From positions 8,246,001-8,310,000 of the forward strand of contig NZ_CP107845.1 of assembly GCF_041431415.1 (NCBI RefSeq): a stretch of 64,000 bases of DNA, written 5' to 3'. Within the stretch, counting starts at the first letter, position 1. Each line of letters begins with the position of its first letter. The notes under the pieces were generated by a model. That model searched no databases. It was not told the DNA's origin and was given only the letters and a program-made list of their open reading frames with translations. Shown piece by piece: positions 7,747 through 16,409 of the stretch. Made by a program: the position numbers and the translations under genes. The stretch is from Streptomyces sp. NBC_00513 (lineage in GTDB: Bacteria; Actinomycetota; Actinomycetes; Streptomycetales; Streptomycetaceae).

Positions 7747-8736
7747 TTGCGGGGGCTTGGGGTCGGGTTCTGTCTGATGGCGGGTTGCGGTGGTGCGTCG
7801 TCGGACGGGAAGCCGGCCGCGGCGGGGTCTTCGGTGGCGACGTCGTCGGTGGTGCCGGTGGCTCCTCAGGCGGCCGAGGAGACGGCGGTCCTGACGGCGT
7901 ATGGGGCGTTGGCGGCGGCGGAGACGCGGTCGTACGCGAACGCGGTGTTGGACCCGGAGTTGGAGAAGCACGCGACGGACAAGGCGTTGGCGGACATCAA
8001 GGCCACCTTGTTCTGGTACCAGCAGCGCGGGACCGTGATGAGGGGCGCCCCGGTCCGCTCCCCGAGGGTCGACTCCCTTGACACGGTTGGGGACACGTGG
8101 CGGGCGTCGATCACGGACTGCGTGGACTCCTCCGCCTACGACAAGGTCGCCAAGGCCGCCGGGAAGCCTGTGACGGTCTCCTCGGGGCCACGCCGGCACG
8201 TGGTGACCTCCACGGCCCAGCACACCAAGACGGGCCCCTGGCGGGTCTACACGTCCACGATCGAGCGAGACCGCACGTGCTGCCCCGCCCCCGCGCGACC
8301 GCCCTCACCCTGGTGGCCGGGCTGCTCCTCGCGCACGCCGCGGTGCCGGCTCTCGCGGACGGCGGGGGAGTCGTCTGTCCCCCTCGGGAGTTGGACTGCG
8401 ACATCACAGCCCAGGACCCGGGCAAGCCCCTGCCGGGCAAGCCCCGGCAGCGACCGGGCAAGACCGGCGGCGACGGGCCCTCCTGCGCGATCGACGGCAC
8501 ACCCGTGCCCTGCTCCACCCCTGACATGGGCGTCCTCAGCCCGGCGGGCTCCTGCTACTGAAAGGAGACGACCGGCCCGGCCGGCGGACTCCCACTGTCC
8601 GTGGACAGCGACTTCGACGCCTACTGGCACTACCACCAGCAACGCGATCACCTACAGTTCACACCATCCGCTACCGCGGCATACTCACTCGCCGCATGAC
8701 CAGCAGCCCGGGAACAAGGACTGCCCGCGGCGTTAG
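7747..8736 (+). CDS. Secreted lipoprotein
   Basis: From TTG 7747 the protein has a short hydrophobic segment and a lipobox-like LMAGC with Cys near residue 14, then an Ala/Ser-rich linker and a helical domain (AYGALAAAETRSYANAVLDPELEKHATD). Conserved-looking sequence ends near STIERDRTC at 8279. The frame stays open to 8736, but the later part overlaps the next gene and looks non-native, so the C-terminus may have lost its normal stop. The layout resembles paired secreted-protein genes in actinobacterial conjugative elements. Function unknown. Confidence 0.55.
   Translation: MRGLGVGFCLMAGCGGASSDGKPAAAGSSVATSSVVPVAPQAAEETAVLTAYGALAAAETRSYANAVLDPELEKHATDKALADIKATLFWYQQRGTVMRGAPVRSPRVDSLDTVGDTWRASITDCVDSSAYDKVAKAAGKPVTVSSGPRRHVVTSTAQHTKTGPWRVYTSTIERDRTCCPAPARPPSPWWPGCSSRTPRCRLSRTAGESSVPLGSWTATSQPRTRASPCRASPGSDRARPAATGPPARSTAHPCPAPPLTWASSARRAPATERRRPARPADSHCPWTATSTPTGTTTSNAITYSSHHPLPRHTHSPHDQQPGNKDCPRR
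8277..8561 (+). CDS. Small secreted protein with a possible premature stop
   Basis: From GTG 8277 a signal peptide (ALTLVAGLLLAHAAVPALA) precedes a short Cys-containing domain ending CSTPDMGVLSPAGSCY and TGA. Similar Streptomyces secreted proteins that I recall continue with Trp after CY. Reading TGA as TGG would extend the frame through KETTGPAGG to a stop at about 8700, so a TGG-to-TGA change is likely. It overlaps the upstream lipoprotein frame. Confidence 0.55.
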   Translation: MLPRPRATALTLVAGLLLAHAAVPALADGGGVVCPPRELDCDITAQDPGKPLPGKPRQRPGKTGGDGPSCAIDGTPVPCSTPDMGVLSPAGSCY

Positions 8737-8787
8737 GGTTTCCGGGACAGGCCATACGGCACGCTGCACCCCCGGGGACGAAACAGT

Positions 8788-11187
8788 ATGGGACACGGAG
8801 CGCGGAAGCAGCTGGCGGAGCTGCTCGGCGACGCGCAGCAGGGCGGGGACTTCAGCACCCGTATCGAGATGTCGGCCCGCGCGCTGAGCATCGAGGTCGA
8901 CGGGGTGGGGGAACTGCCGCTGCCGCTGCGTGCCCCGGTCACCAAGAAACTGATCGCGCAGGCCCGGCGGGCATCCTTCGGCCGCGGCGAGCAGACCCTA
9001 TCCGACACCAGCGTCCGTGACACCTGGGAGGTCACCCCGGACCGCATCACGCTCGGCGGAACCGACTGGGACCGCACCCTGGACGGCGTCCTCGACGGTG
9101 TCCGCACCGCGCTCGGTCTGCCGCCCACCGTCGTCCTGCGTGCTGAGCCGCACGCACTGCTCGTCTACGGCAAGGGCCAGTTCTTCCTACCGCACCAGGA
9201 CTCCGAGAAGGACGACTCCATGGTGGGCACCCTGGTCGTCTCGCTGCCCTCGCACCACACCGGCGGCGAACTCGTCGTCTCGCACGCCGGCCGCAGCGTC
9301 GTCCACCAGGCGTCCCGGGAGAACCTGACCTTCGCCGCCTTCTACGCGGACTGCCTGCACGAGGTCAAGCCCGTCAAGTCCGGCTACCGCGTCACCCTCA
9401 CCATGAACCTCCTCGCCGAACGCATCCGCCCGGCCGGCGAGGACGACGGGGAGCCGGTCGCCGACCTGGCCCACTGCTTGACCCAACACTTCACCGAGCC
9501 GGCCGAAGAGCGCTACGCCTACGGCCGCCGGAAGGCCGCGCCCCCGAACCGCCTCGTGTACCTCCTCGACCACGAGTACACCCAGCGCGGCCTGGACTGG
9601 GACCGCCTCAAGGGAGCCGACGCCACCCGCACCGCCCTGCTCCGCCAAGCCGCCGCAGAGACGGACTGCGAAGCGGTCCTCGCGTTGGCCGAGGTGAAGG
9701 AGACCTGGGACGCGCATGCGCCGTACGACCGCTACGACTACTACGGCGAGGTCGAGCACTGCGACGACTGCGAGGACGAGGAGTGCGGGGGTGAATGTCT
9801 CCTGGATCCCGACGGGGAATTTGGTGCCGAGCGCCGCCGCAGCGGCGACTTCTCCAGCTACGAACTGCACGAGCTGATCGACGACGAGATCACGCTGAGC
9901 TGGTGGACCCGCCCGGACGGCACCGGCGGCGAGCAGATCAACCTGCCCGTCGCGTACGCCGAGGTGTCCGCCACCACCGAGAACAAGGACCTGACGCCCT
10001 ACCAGTCCGAGTACGAGGGCTACATGGGCAACTACGGCAACACCCTCGACCGCTGGTACCGGCGGGCCGCCGTGGTCCTGTGGCCCCGGCAGCGCTCGTT
10101 CACGGCCCGCGCCGAGGCCGGCTCCGAGGGCGCACTGCGGGAACTTCAGAGCCACCTGGATGCCGGGGACCTCGACCGGGCGCGCACGCTCGCCCAGTCG
10201 CTCGCCCCGTTCTGGAAGCACCACGGTTCGGGCGAGGCGGCCGCGGCGCTCTTCGCCGCCGCCCTGCCCGTCGCGGTGGGACTGCGGGAAGCGGACACTG
10301 CCACGATGCTCCTCGCGCCTTTTGGGGTGGAGGCCTTGGGTGAGCGGCACGCTCCGGGGCTCGCGGCAGCGGCCGCGCGGTACGGACGGACGTGGGCCCG
10401 CAGGGTCGTCAGCAGCTGGTTCGGCACGGTTGGCGCGTACACCGGGGCTGGCCGCGCGGCGTGGCTCGAATCGCTGCCCGGCCTGTGCACCGCGCTGCGG
10501 GCCGTCGACGGCGATGGGGACGCGATGGCCTCGCCGCTGGCCGAGGGTGCCTGGCAAGCAGTCGAGCAGCAGCTCACCAGCTGGCTCGGCGTCGGCCGCG
10601 AGACGGAGCGCCGCACCGGCATGGAGGGGCTCGGCGCATCACTGGCCCGCGTCCTTCAGGCGGCAGGACCCGAGACCGCCGACACCATCGCCGCCACGCT
10701 ACGCGGCCTGCCGGACACCGCCCTGGAATGCCTGCTCCCCGCCCTGCGAACCGCGGCCCACCAGCCGACGACCATACGCGACGGCGCACCCGCCGGCCGC
10801 GCCTTCCAGACCCTCGCCGACCACTGCCAGGACCGGCTCGCCGCAGCCCTCACCCGCCCTGAACGCGCGGCCGACGACTGGTCCCTCACCCCGGTCGGGA
10901 CATGCCGGACTGGCTGCGGACTCTGCCCCGACTTGGACGCCTTCCTCACCTCCCGTACCCGCCACGTCATGGAGTGGCCGCTCGCGAAGGACGGACGCCG
11001 CCACCTCCACAGCCGCATCGACCAGGCCGGCCTGCCCGTCTCCCACACCACCCGGCGCCAGGGACGTCCCTACGTTCTGGTCCTGACCAAGACGGACGCC
11101 GTCTTCACCCGTGAACAGGCGGCCCGTACCCGCGCCGAGACCGACTTGGCGTGGCTGCGGGACAAATGGCCCCGGGCGGGCGGCTGA
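8788..11187 (+). CDS. Large 2OG-Fe(II) oxygenase-domain protein
   Basis: A 799-residue protein from ATG 8788. Residues about 110-205 form a prolyl-4-hydroxylase-type jelly roll: H136-x-D138 in LPHQDSEKDD, the second iron ligand H191 in CLHEVKP, and R201 as 2-oxoglutarate anchor. An acidic Cys-rich segment (residues about 324-336, HCDDCEDEEC) and a late Cys cluster (TCRTGCGLC, near residue 706) suggest one or two metal sites. The remaining 500 residues are helical and of unknown role. Substrate unknown. The gene is intact and well coded, with no clear operon partners. Confidence 0.85.
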   Translation: MGHGARKQLAELLGDAQQGGDFSTRIEMSARALSIEVDGVGELPLPLRAPVTKKLIAQARRASFGRGEQTLSDTSVRDTWEVTPDRITLGGTDWDRTLDGVLDGVRTALGLPPTVVLRAEPHALLVYGKGQFFLPHQDSEKDDSMVGTLVVSLPSHHTGGELVVSHAGRSVVHQASRENLTFAAFYADCLHEVKPVKSGYRVTLTMNLLAERIRPAGEDDGEPVADLAHCLTQHFTEPAEERYAYGRRKAAPPNRLVYLLDHEYTQRGLDWDRLKGADATRTALLRQAAAETDCEAVLALAEVKETWDAHAPYDRYDYYGEVEHCDDCEDEECGGECLLDPDGEFGAERRRSGDFSSYELHELIDDEITLSWWTRPDGTGGEQINLPVAYAEVSATTENKDLTPYQSEYEGYMGNYGNTLDRWYRRAAVVLWPRQRSFTARAEAGSEGALRELQSHLDAGDLDRARTLAQSLAPFWKHHGSGEAAAALFAAALPVAVGLREADTATMLLAPFGVEALGERHAPGLAAAAARYGRTWARRVVSSWFGTVGAYTGAGRAAWLESLPGLCTALRAVDGDGDAMASPLAEGAWQAVEQQLTSWLGVGRETERRTGMEGLGASLARVLQAAGPETADTIAATLRGLPDTALECLLPALRTAAHQPTTIRDGAPAGRAFQTLADHCQDRLAAALTRPERAADDWSLTPVGTCRTGCGLCPDLDAFLTSRTRHVMEWPLAKDGRRHLHSRIDQAGLPVSHTTRRQGRPYVLVLTKTDAVFTREQAARTRAETDLAWLRDKWPRAGG

Positions 11188-11248
11188 GAGGTGACACCTC
11201 CGTACCTCTCTCCGACAGCGATGACGAGAAGAGCGAAGGGCGCGGGCA

Positions 11249-11584
11249 ATGCCGTTGCTTGAATGGCTAGACCAGTTCGGGTACGAGGGTGATGGCCTTC
11301 GGCTGGACGCGGAGGGTCGGTTTGAGCCTCCCTGCCCCGCTGCCCGTCCGGCGCCGCTTACAGCCAGCGCGTCGCCGGTTACCAATCCCCAGACCCCGGC
11401 CTTCAGCCACCGGTTACCAGTCGGGTTCATCACCGCCGACGACGGGGGCAAGGACGTCTTCGTCCACTTCGCCGAAATCCAGTCGAATGGGTACCGGACC
11501 CTAGAGGAGAATCAGCGGGTGGAGTTCGAGATCACCCAGGGCCCCAAGGGACCGCAGGCCTCAAAGGTCAGGCTGCTGGACTGA
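11249..11584 (+). CDS. Cold-shock-domain protein with replaced N-terminus
   Basis: A 111-residue frame from ATG 11249. The last 55 residues match bacterial cold-shock proteins: DVFVHF (RNP2), then [22 protein letters not shown]. The usual start with the KWFN strand and the KGFGFI form of RNP1 is absent; instead there is unrelated sequence ending HRLPVGFIT. The domain therefore lacks its first strand and several aromatic RNA-binding residues. It may be a recombination product with impaired nucleic-acid binding. Confidence 0.6.
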   Translation: MPLLEWLDQFGYEGDGLRLDAEGRFEPPCPAARPAPLTASASPVTNPQTPAFSHRLPVGFITADDGGKDVFVHFAEIQSNGYRTLEENQRVEFEITQGPKGPQASKVRLLD

Positions 11585-11814
11585 CAGCTCAGGCCGCACC
11601 GCCGCGCCTGCCCGGCCCGCTGGACGACGGGCGCGAGGGCCCGAGGTAGATCGTGCGAGGTCTCGACCGTCGCTGTGCGCCGCCCTCTTGACCGGGAAAT
11701 CCCTCTAAACGCACACCCTACTGCGCCGTTGTTGATCTAGTAGGACGAATGCCCGAACACGCGTGAGCCCCGCCTGTCTGCCCAGGGGGTGACAAGCGGG
11801 GTGGCAGAAGAGTG

Positions 11815-13014
11815 TCAGCCGGCCGTCAGGACGGGGCGGTCAGGGGAGTCAAGCCAGGTTTGTTCCCCGTCGCTCCCCACAGTCAGACCGAATCGCTCGA
11901 ATCCGGGTCGGCCCTGCGCTTCCCACCAGCGGTGGGCAGCTTCCGTCTCGCCCCACAACCGACGCGGTCCGAACTGGACCACCTCGTACTCGGTGGTCCC
12001 GGGCTCGTAGTCGGCCGTCGCCCACGACTGGGCATCCAGGCTGTACGTCCACAGCGTGTAACTGCCATCTTCGTACCTCTCGGTGCTCCAGAACGCCCCG
12101 GGCACCCGCAGTCCGATGGCGAACTGTTCCACCCACCCTCCGACGTCGGCGGGAGATAGCCGGGTGGCACTCCGATCACCCTCCGCGGGCCACTCCCGGC
12201 CCTTGAAGTGGTCATCATGGTTCGGTCGGTCGGCACGCTGCTGCCGAAGCCGCATGAAGGCACTGGAACGGGTGAAATGGCCGCTCGCCGTACCGTCCTC
12301 GTTCACGGTCAACCGAACGATGGCCTCGCCGCCGTACTCCGTGCCCCAAGGCGCGACGATCAGACCGCCCGTAACGGTCTGTTCCACCCACGACTGCGGG
12401 ATCTCGCCGACACCACATGTGGCAAATACCCGGTCGTACGGCGCCTCACCGACATACCCGAGCCGGCCGTCTCCCAAGATCAGGAGAGGGGAGAGTTCAG
12501 CCGCGCGAAGGTTTGCTCCCGCGCCCCGTGCCACCTCGGGGTCGAACTCGATCGAGACGACATTTTCGGAGCCCAGCCGGTGCGAGAGAAGTCCCGCGTT
12601 CCAACCGGTACCGGTCCCGATCTCCAGGACCTTGTGACTGTCCTTGATATCCAGATCGGCCAGCGTGCCGAACACCATGCACGGCTGGGAATTGGAGCTG
12701 CTCGGGGTCCGGCCGAAACCGTCCCCGCTGTGCTTCCCGTCGTCCCACTGCGTCGTCAGCGGGATGTCCGAGTACACCGCCCTGAGCCAGGCATCGGGGT
12801 CCACGTCGCGGTCTACCAAGGGGTTCTGTTCCGTACCGGCCGGGATCCCCGGCCAGATGCGAGCAGGTACGAAAGGCTGTTCGGCCTCAATTCGTTCGCA
12901 CAGCCGCAGCAGGATCACCTTGCCTTGGTCGACTACGCGATCAGGAAAGTACGAGTCGTCGTACATCTGCTGCAGGAACGAGTGCCCCGCTAGCTGCTGG
13001 TTTGTGATCGGCAT
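11815..13014 (-). CDS. SAM-dependent methyltransferase with a DUF5713-like N-terminus
   Basis: A 399-residue protein from ATG 13014. Residues 48 onward match the protein-L-isoaspartate-type methyltransferases used for peptide or RiPP modification: FVPARIW, then AVYSD, then SAM motif I E131-x-G-x-G-x-G in LEIGTGTGW. Residues 1-46 (MYDDSYFP, ILLRLCERIEAE) instead resemble the start of DUF5713 proteins. The junction falls near codon 47 (about 12873), replacing the normal methyltransferase N-terminus. No precursor peptide is seen nearby. The family is clear, activity uncertain. Confidence 0.8.
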   Translation of the reverse strand: MPITNQQLAGHSFLQQMYDDSYFPDRVVDQGKVILLRLCERIEAEQPFVPARIWPGIPAGTEQNPLVDRDVDPDAWLRAVYSDIPLTTQWDDGKHSGDGFGRTPSSSNSQPCMVFGTLADLDIKDSHKVLEIGTGTGWNAGLLSHRLGSENVVSIEFDPEVARGAGANLRAAELSPLLILGDGRLGYVGEAPYDRVFATCGVGEIPQSWVEQTVTGGLIVAPWGTEYGGEAIVRLTVNEDGTASGHFTRSSAFMRLRQQRADRPNHDDHFKGREWPAEGDRSATRLSPADVGGWVEQFAIGLRVPGAFWSTERYEDGSYTLWTYSLDAQSWATADYEPGTTEYEVVQFGPRRLWGETEAAHRWWEAQGRPGFERFGLTVGSDGEQTWLDSPDRPVLTAG

Positions 13015-13126
13015 GGCGCCTTCCTACCTTCGCGAAGAGCTGGTGCGCCGATCATGCACAGCACCACTGACAACGATGCCCTCATGAACGCCAGACCCCA
13101 CGCGACCAGCACTTTCACAACAGGCC

Positions 13127-14188
13127 CTAGTCTTCTGAGTCAGGAATTCTGTTCAGATAGCTGGCGAGGCGTTCGAGGATCTCGTCTGCGGTCTTGGTCC
13201 AGACGTAGGGCTTGGGGTCGGTGTTCCATGTGGCGATCCAGGTTCGGATGTCCTTCTCCAGGGCCTGGACGGATCTGTGGACGCCTCGCCGTATCTGCTT
13301 GTTTGTCAGCTCGGCGAACCATCGCTCCACCAGGTTGAGCCAGGACGATCCGGTTGGTGTGAAGTGCGGGTGGAACCGGGGGTGTGTCAGGAGCCAGGTC
13401 TTGATGGCCGGGGTCTTGTGGGTGGCGTGGTTGTCCAGCACCAGGTGGATTTCGAGGCCGGCCGGGACTTCCTTGTCGAGCTTGATGAGGAACTTCTTGA
13501 ACTCCTCGGCCCGGTGGCGCCGATGCAGGGAACCGATCACCTTGCCGGTGGCCACCTCCAGGGCAGCGAACAGAGTGGTGGTGCCGGCCCGGACGTAGTC
13601 GTGGGTGGTCCGCTGCGGAACTCCGGGCATCATCGGCAGCACCGGCTGTGAGCGATCCAGGGCCTGGATCTGCGACTTTTCGTCGACACAGAACACCAGA
13701 GCCCGCTCCGGCGGGTCCAGATAGAGACCGACTACATCGTGGACCTTGTCGACGAAGTACGGGTCTGTCGACAGTTTGAACGACTCCGAGCGGTGCGGCT
13801 GCAGGCCGAACGCCCGCCAGATCCGCGACACGGTCGACTGCGACAGGCCCAGCTCCTTCGCCATCGAACGCGTCGACCAGTGGGTCGCGTTCTTCGGGGT
13901 GGACTCCAGCGTCCTGGATACCAGCGCGGCCACCTGTTCGTCCGTCACCGTCCGCGGGCCGCCCGGACGCGGCATGTCACCCAGACCGGCGATCCGATAC
14001 CGCACGAACCGCGCACGCCAGCGGCCCACCGCATGGGGAGTCGAGCCGAGTCGAGCCGCCACGTCTTTGTTCGAAGCGCCTTCGGTGCAGGCCAGGATGA
14101 TCCGACATCTCAGGGCCCACGCCTGCGGCGTGGAACGGCGCCGCACCCACCCCTCGAGTGCGGCCCGCTCCTCGTCCGACAACGTCAA
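13127..14188 (-). CDS. IS630-family transposase
   Basis: About 353 residues with an N-terminal helix-turn-helix pair (SNKDVAARLGSTPHAVGRW) and a DDE nuclease domain: Asp in FCVDEKSQ, Asp in VLDNHATHK, Glu in WLNLVERWF. The start is taken as TTG 14188 because no ATG or GTG lies upstream in frame before a stop. The C-terminus runs into the left inverted repeat. It appears intact. Confidence 0.93.
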   Translation of the reverse strand: MTLSDEERAALEGWVRRRSTPQAWALRCRIILACTEGASNKDVAARLGSTPHAVGRWRARFVRYRIAGLGDMPRPGGPRTVTDEQVAALVSRTLESTPKNATHWSTRSMAKELGLSQSTVSRIWRAFGLQPHRSESFKLSTDPYFVDKVHDVVGLYLDPPERALVFCVDEKSQIQALDRSQPVLPMMPGVPQRTTHDYVRAGTTTLFAALEVATGKVIGSLHRRHRAEEFKKFLIKLDKEVPAGLEIHLVLDNHATHKTPAIKTWLLTHPRFHPHFTPTGSSWLNLVERWFAELTNKQIRRGVHRSVQALEKDIRTWIATWNTDPKPYVWTKTADEILERLASYLNRIPDSED

Positions 14189-14264
14189 CTCGGCCTTCGG
14201 CCGCCCCGTCCGCGCCGTACCGCAAGCCTACACATCTGAACAAAATTCATGACTCAGAACACTA
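13128..14264 (-). mobile_element. IS630-family insertion sequence, complete
   Basis: Inverted repeats of 29 bases (26 matching) lie at 13130-13158 and 14234-14262, reading GTCTTCTGAGTCAGG at the left. They are bounded by TA at 13128 and TA at 14263, as expected for TA-targeting IS630 elements. One transposase gene fills the interior on the minus strand. Confidence 0.88.
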
Positions 14265-14508
14265 GGGACGGCCACCGCGACTACACCGGCGTCGTGCCAG
14301 TGATCGTGACGGTCCTGGACCTCCTGGAGGAGCACGGCCCGCATGGGCCCATCTGGCGGTCCACGGCCGCCAAGACCACGAGACCCTCACCGACGCCTTG
14401 GCCAACCCTGACTACTACTGCGCCTACTCCGTCCGCGAGGAGCAACGCCGCGCCGCCGATGAGTCGGAGCGCCAGTGGGAGGAGCGGAAGCACGAGAAAC
14501 GGATGTGC

Positions 14509-14964
14509 TCAGATGCCCAACAGGCGTAGCTTCGCCGTTTCGAAGTCGTGGGGTGAGATCACGCCTTGGTCGCGCAACGCAGCAAGCTTCAAAAGTTCGT
14601 CGGCACCCGATGGCGTGCCGGCCGTTGACCGGGACGTGTGGCGCGCGGCGATGGCAGCGTCGAGAACGGAGCGTAGCTCTTCGAAGGCTGGCTGTTGCTT
14701 CTTGATGAAGACGACGGAGTTCTCGTCTTTGAGGGCGGCCATGGTGCTGGATCCCTTGGAGGGCTGCCGTTCGCTGCTGCCGGGGATGGTCAGTTGGATG
14801 AATCCGCCGCTCATGAAGCCCGGGGGCTTCCACCGCACAGCGCTGATCTGGCTGACGTAGAAACGCTTCTCGCCACGTCCGAGTGGACTGGATCGATCAC
14901 GCGTGATGACGACGTGATGTCCGTCGAAAGTCATTTGCCCACCCATACCCGTTGCCTGGGTCAT
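14509..14964 (-). CDS. DUF4429 protein with C-terminal SHOCT domain
   Basis: 151 residues from ATG 14964. The first part (FDGHHVVITRD, FYVSQISAVRWKPPG, GFIQLTIPG) is a PH-like DUF4429 domain, and the last 30 residues (ADELLKLAALRDQGVISPHDFETAKLRLLG) form a SHOCT domain, a short oligomerisation or regulatory tail common in actinobacteria. No signal or membrane segment. Probably cytoplasmic or membrane-associated by binding; exact role unknown. Confidence 0.88.
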   Translation of the reverse strand: MTQATGMGGQMTFDGHHVVITRDRSSPLGRGEKRFYVSQISAVRWKPPGFMSGGFIQLTIPGSSERQPSKGSSTMAALKDENSVVFIKKQQPAFEELRSVLDAAIAARHTSRSTAGTPSGADELLKLAALRDQGVISPHDFETAKLRLLGI

Positions 14965-15070
14965 TGGTACTCCTCAATGTAAAGGCGCCTGGGTGAGGCT
15001 CCGATGATGTGAGTTCTGACAGCACGCGTGCGCTGGCTTGGGGGATGCCCCTGAAGGAGCATGGGCGCCG

Positions 15071-15331
15071 TCAGAAGCCCCTTCGGCGGTTCCACGACGA
15101 CACGTACTTCGCGTAGATCACGTTTCCGATTCCCGCCGTGCAGAGGAACAGGATGAAATGCATCCCGGCTGACTGCCGCCGCCTCCCGCCGTAGCGGCCA
15201 AATGTCGTGGCCGAGGCATTGACCGAGTTGTTGATGATGATGGGGGGTCCTTGGTAGCCGCCCTGGTGCCCCTCGTACGGACCTGAGGGGTGCTGCGGGT
15301 GTTGTTGTTGCGAGTGCACTGTCTTCCTCAC
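15071..15331 (-). CDS. Small membrane protein with Gln/His-rich N-terminus
   Basis: 86 residues from GTG 15331; GTG four codons later is an alternative. A hydrophilic Gln, Pro and Gly-rich head (QQQHPQHPSGPYEG) and an IIINNSVNASATTF stretch are followed by one hydrophobic segment (MHFILFLCTAGIGNVIYAKYV) and a basic tail. The shape resembles small Streptomyces membrane proteins with IINN motifs. It is co-directional with the DUF4429/SHOCT gene, 106 bases away. Function unknown. Confidence 0.65.
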   Translation of the reverse strand: MRKTVHSQQQHPQHPSGPYEGHQGGYQGPPIIINNSVNASATTFGRYGGRRRQSAGMHFILFLCTAGIGNVIYAKYVSSWNRRRGF

Positions 15332-15610
15332 CGGTCAGGTAGCGGCTGAAATCGATGCCGCTCCCGGCATAACTGCCATCGCGGCGATACGACACGCCGA
15401 GGTGGCCGTGCGCGTGAAACGGCTTCGGCGCCTCGGAGGGATCGCCAGCCGGCTCTGGAATCACCGTGAGGGTGGTGACGTCTGCCTGTTGGGGCCGTTG
15501 AATGTGTCCATGCCAGCCGACGAATTGGGTGGTCCCGGCTCGGGCCACGTCGAGATCGCCGGCCGACTTCGACTCCAGCGACTTGTTGATCGAGGAGATC
15601 GTCGACGCTG

Positions 15611-15910
15611 TCAGGGCTGGCGACGATACGACGCCGTGTCGAAGCCATCCGACTCGGGCCCGCCGGTTCCGGTTGGCCGTCGATGGACCAGGCGGGCGTT
15701 GGGGGCTCCGATCTGAGTGAGGGGCTGGAGGATGTTGCCCACGCCCTGGATGACGCTGTCCCCGCTGGTGACGTGGTAGCTGTTGAGCGAATCGTCGATG
15801 TTGATGTGGCGCGTGCCGGTAAGGAGGTACTGTTCGTCGCTGGCGTGCGCGGTGCCGGACAGGGTGAGTACGGCCCCGGCAAGAGTGAGGACGGCGAGCG
15901 TGTTGTTCAT
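15611..15910 (-). CDS. Small secreted protein
   Basis: 99 residues from ATG 15910; TTG 15919 is a poorer start. A typical signal peptide (MNNTLAVLTLAGAVLTLSGTAHA) is followed by a polar domain (DEQYLLTGTRHINIDDSLNSYHV). The signal peptide resembles that of the protein at 51350. The C-terminal 20 residues look low-quality and could result from a late frameshift, since the alternative frame stays open downstream. Function unknown. Confidence 0.6.
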   Translation of the reverse strand: MNNTLAVLTLAGAVLTLSGTAHASDEQYLLTGTRHINIDDSLNSYHVTSGDSVIQGVGNILQPLTQIGAPNARLVHRRPTGTGGPESDGFDTASYRRQP

Positions 15911-15923
15911 GCCGGCCAAACGA

Positions 15924-16207
15924 TCATCGACGCGCCGGAGTCACGAGTACGTGGGTGCGGGGCGGTTGCGGGTTGGGGTCGTGGACTGCCACCTCGATAC
16001 CGTCCGCGCGGGCGGTGAGCTGGAGGCCATAGGTACCGCCGCCGTGACGTAGGGCGTTACTGACGAGCTCCGAGACGACCATGAGGACGGTGTCGCCGGC
16101 CTCGACCGTGGTCGCAGAAACGAGACCGCGAAGAAAGTCACGGGCACAGTGACGTGCGCAAGCGGACGTTGTGGGTCGGTCGCGGCGGTGACGCGCTTCG
16201 TGCTCAT
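15924..16207 (-). pseudogene. Anti-sigma-type serine kinase, frameshifted
   Basis: From ATG 16207 (MSTKRVTAATDPQRPLAHV) the frame must shift near 16140-16160 to continue as RDFLRGLVSATTVEAGD, MVVSELVSNALRHGGGT and DGIEVAVHD, ending at TGA 15924. The N-box (ELVSNALRH) and following motifs are those of RsbW-like GHKL ATPases that phosphorylate STAS anti-sigma antagonists. An intact relative lies at 17783. The single frame break inactivates this copy unless it is a sequencing error. Confidence 0.75.
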
Positions 16208-16409
16208 CAAGATCACCCTGGTTTCCGGATCGTCACCGCGCGCGTTCGTGTCGGCGAGGCGCCCTTTTCCGCAGCCTGAGCCGGCCCACGGCCAACGCGA
16301 CTGTAGGAGTCCGATGGCGCCGACGTGGACTGGCTGAACTCCCCACGTCGGCGCGTCCCATCCAGCAGTGGCCGGACGGGATGGCACGCGTGCGATCAAG
16401 GAATGATCT

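Larger units (their letters stand above)
13054..14529 (+). pseudogene. Unknown gene interrupted by IS630 and a frameshift
   Basis: The short frame from ATG 13054 ends at the left IS630 boundary. Joining the T-A at 13128 directly to base 14265 keeps the frame open and reads on through DYTGVVPVIVTVLDLLEEHG. A second shift near 14340 leads into DHETLTDALANPDYYCAYSV and a stop at 14529. So one gene was split by the insertion sequence and carries an additional indel. I do not recognise the family. Its end overlaps the convergent gene at 14509. Confidence 0.6.

Noticed and set aside
9187..10557. A 456-codon minus-strand frame
   Set aside because: It is exactly antisense to the well-supported oxygenase gene and mirrors its third-position GC bias.
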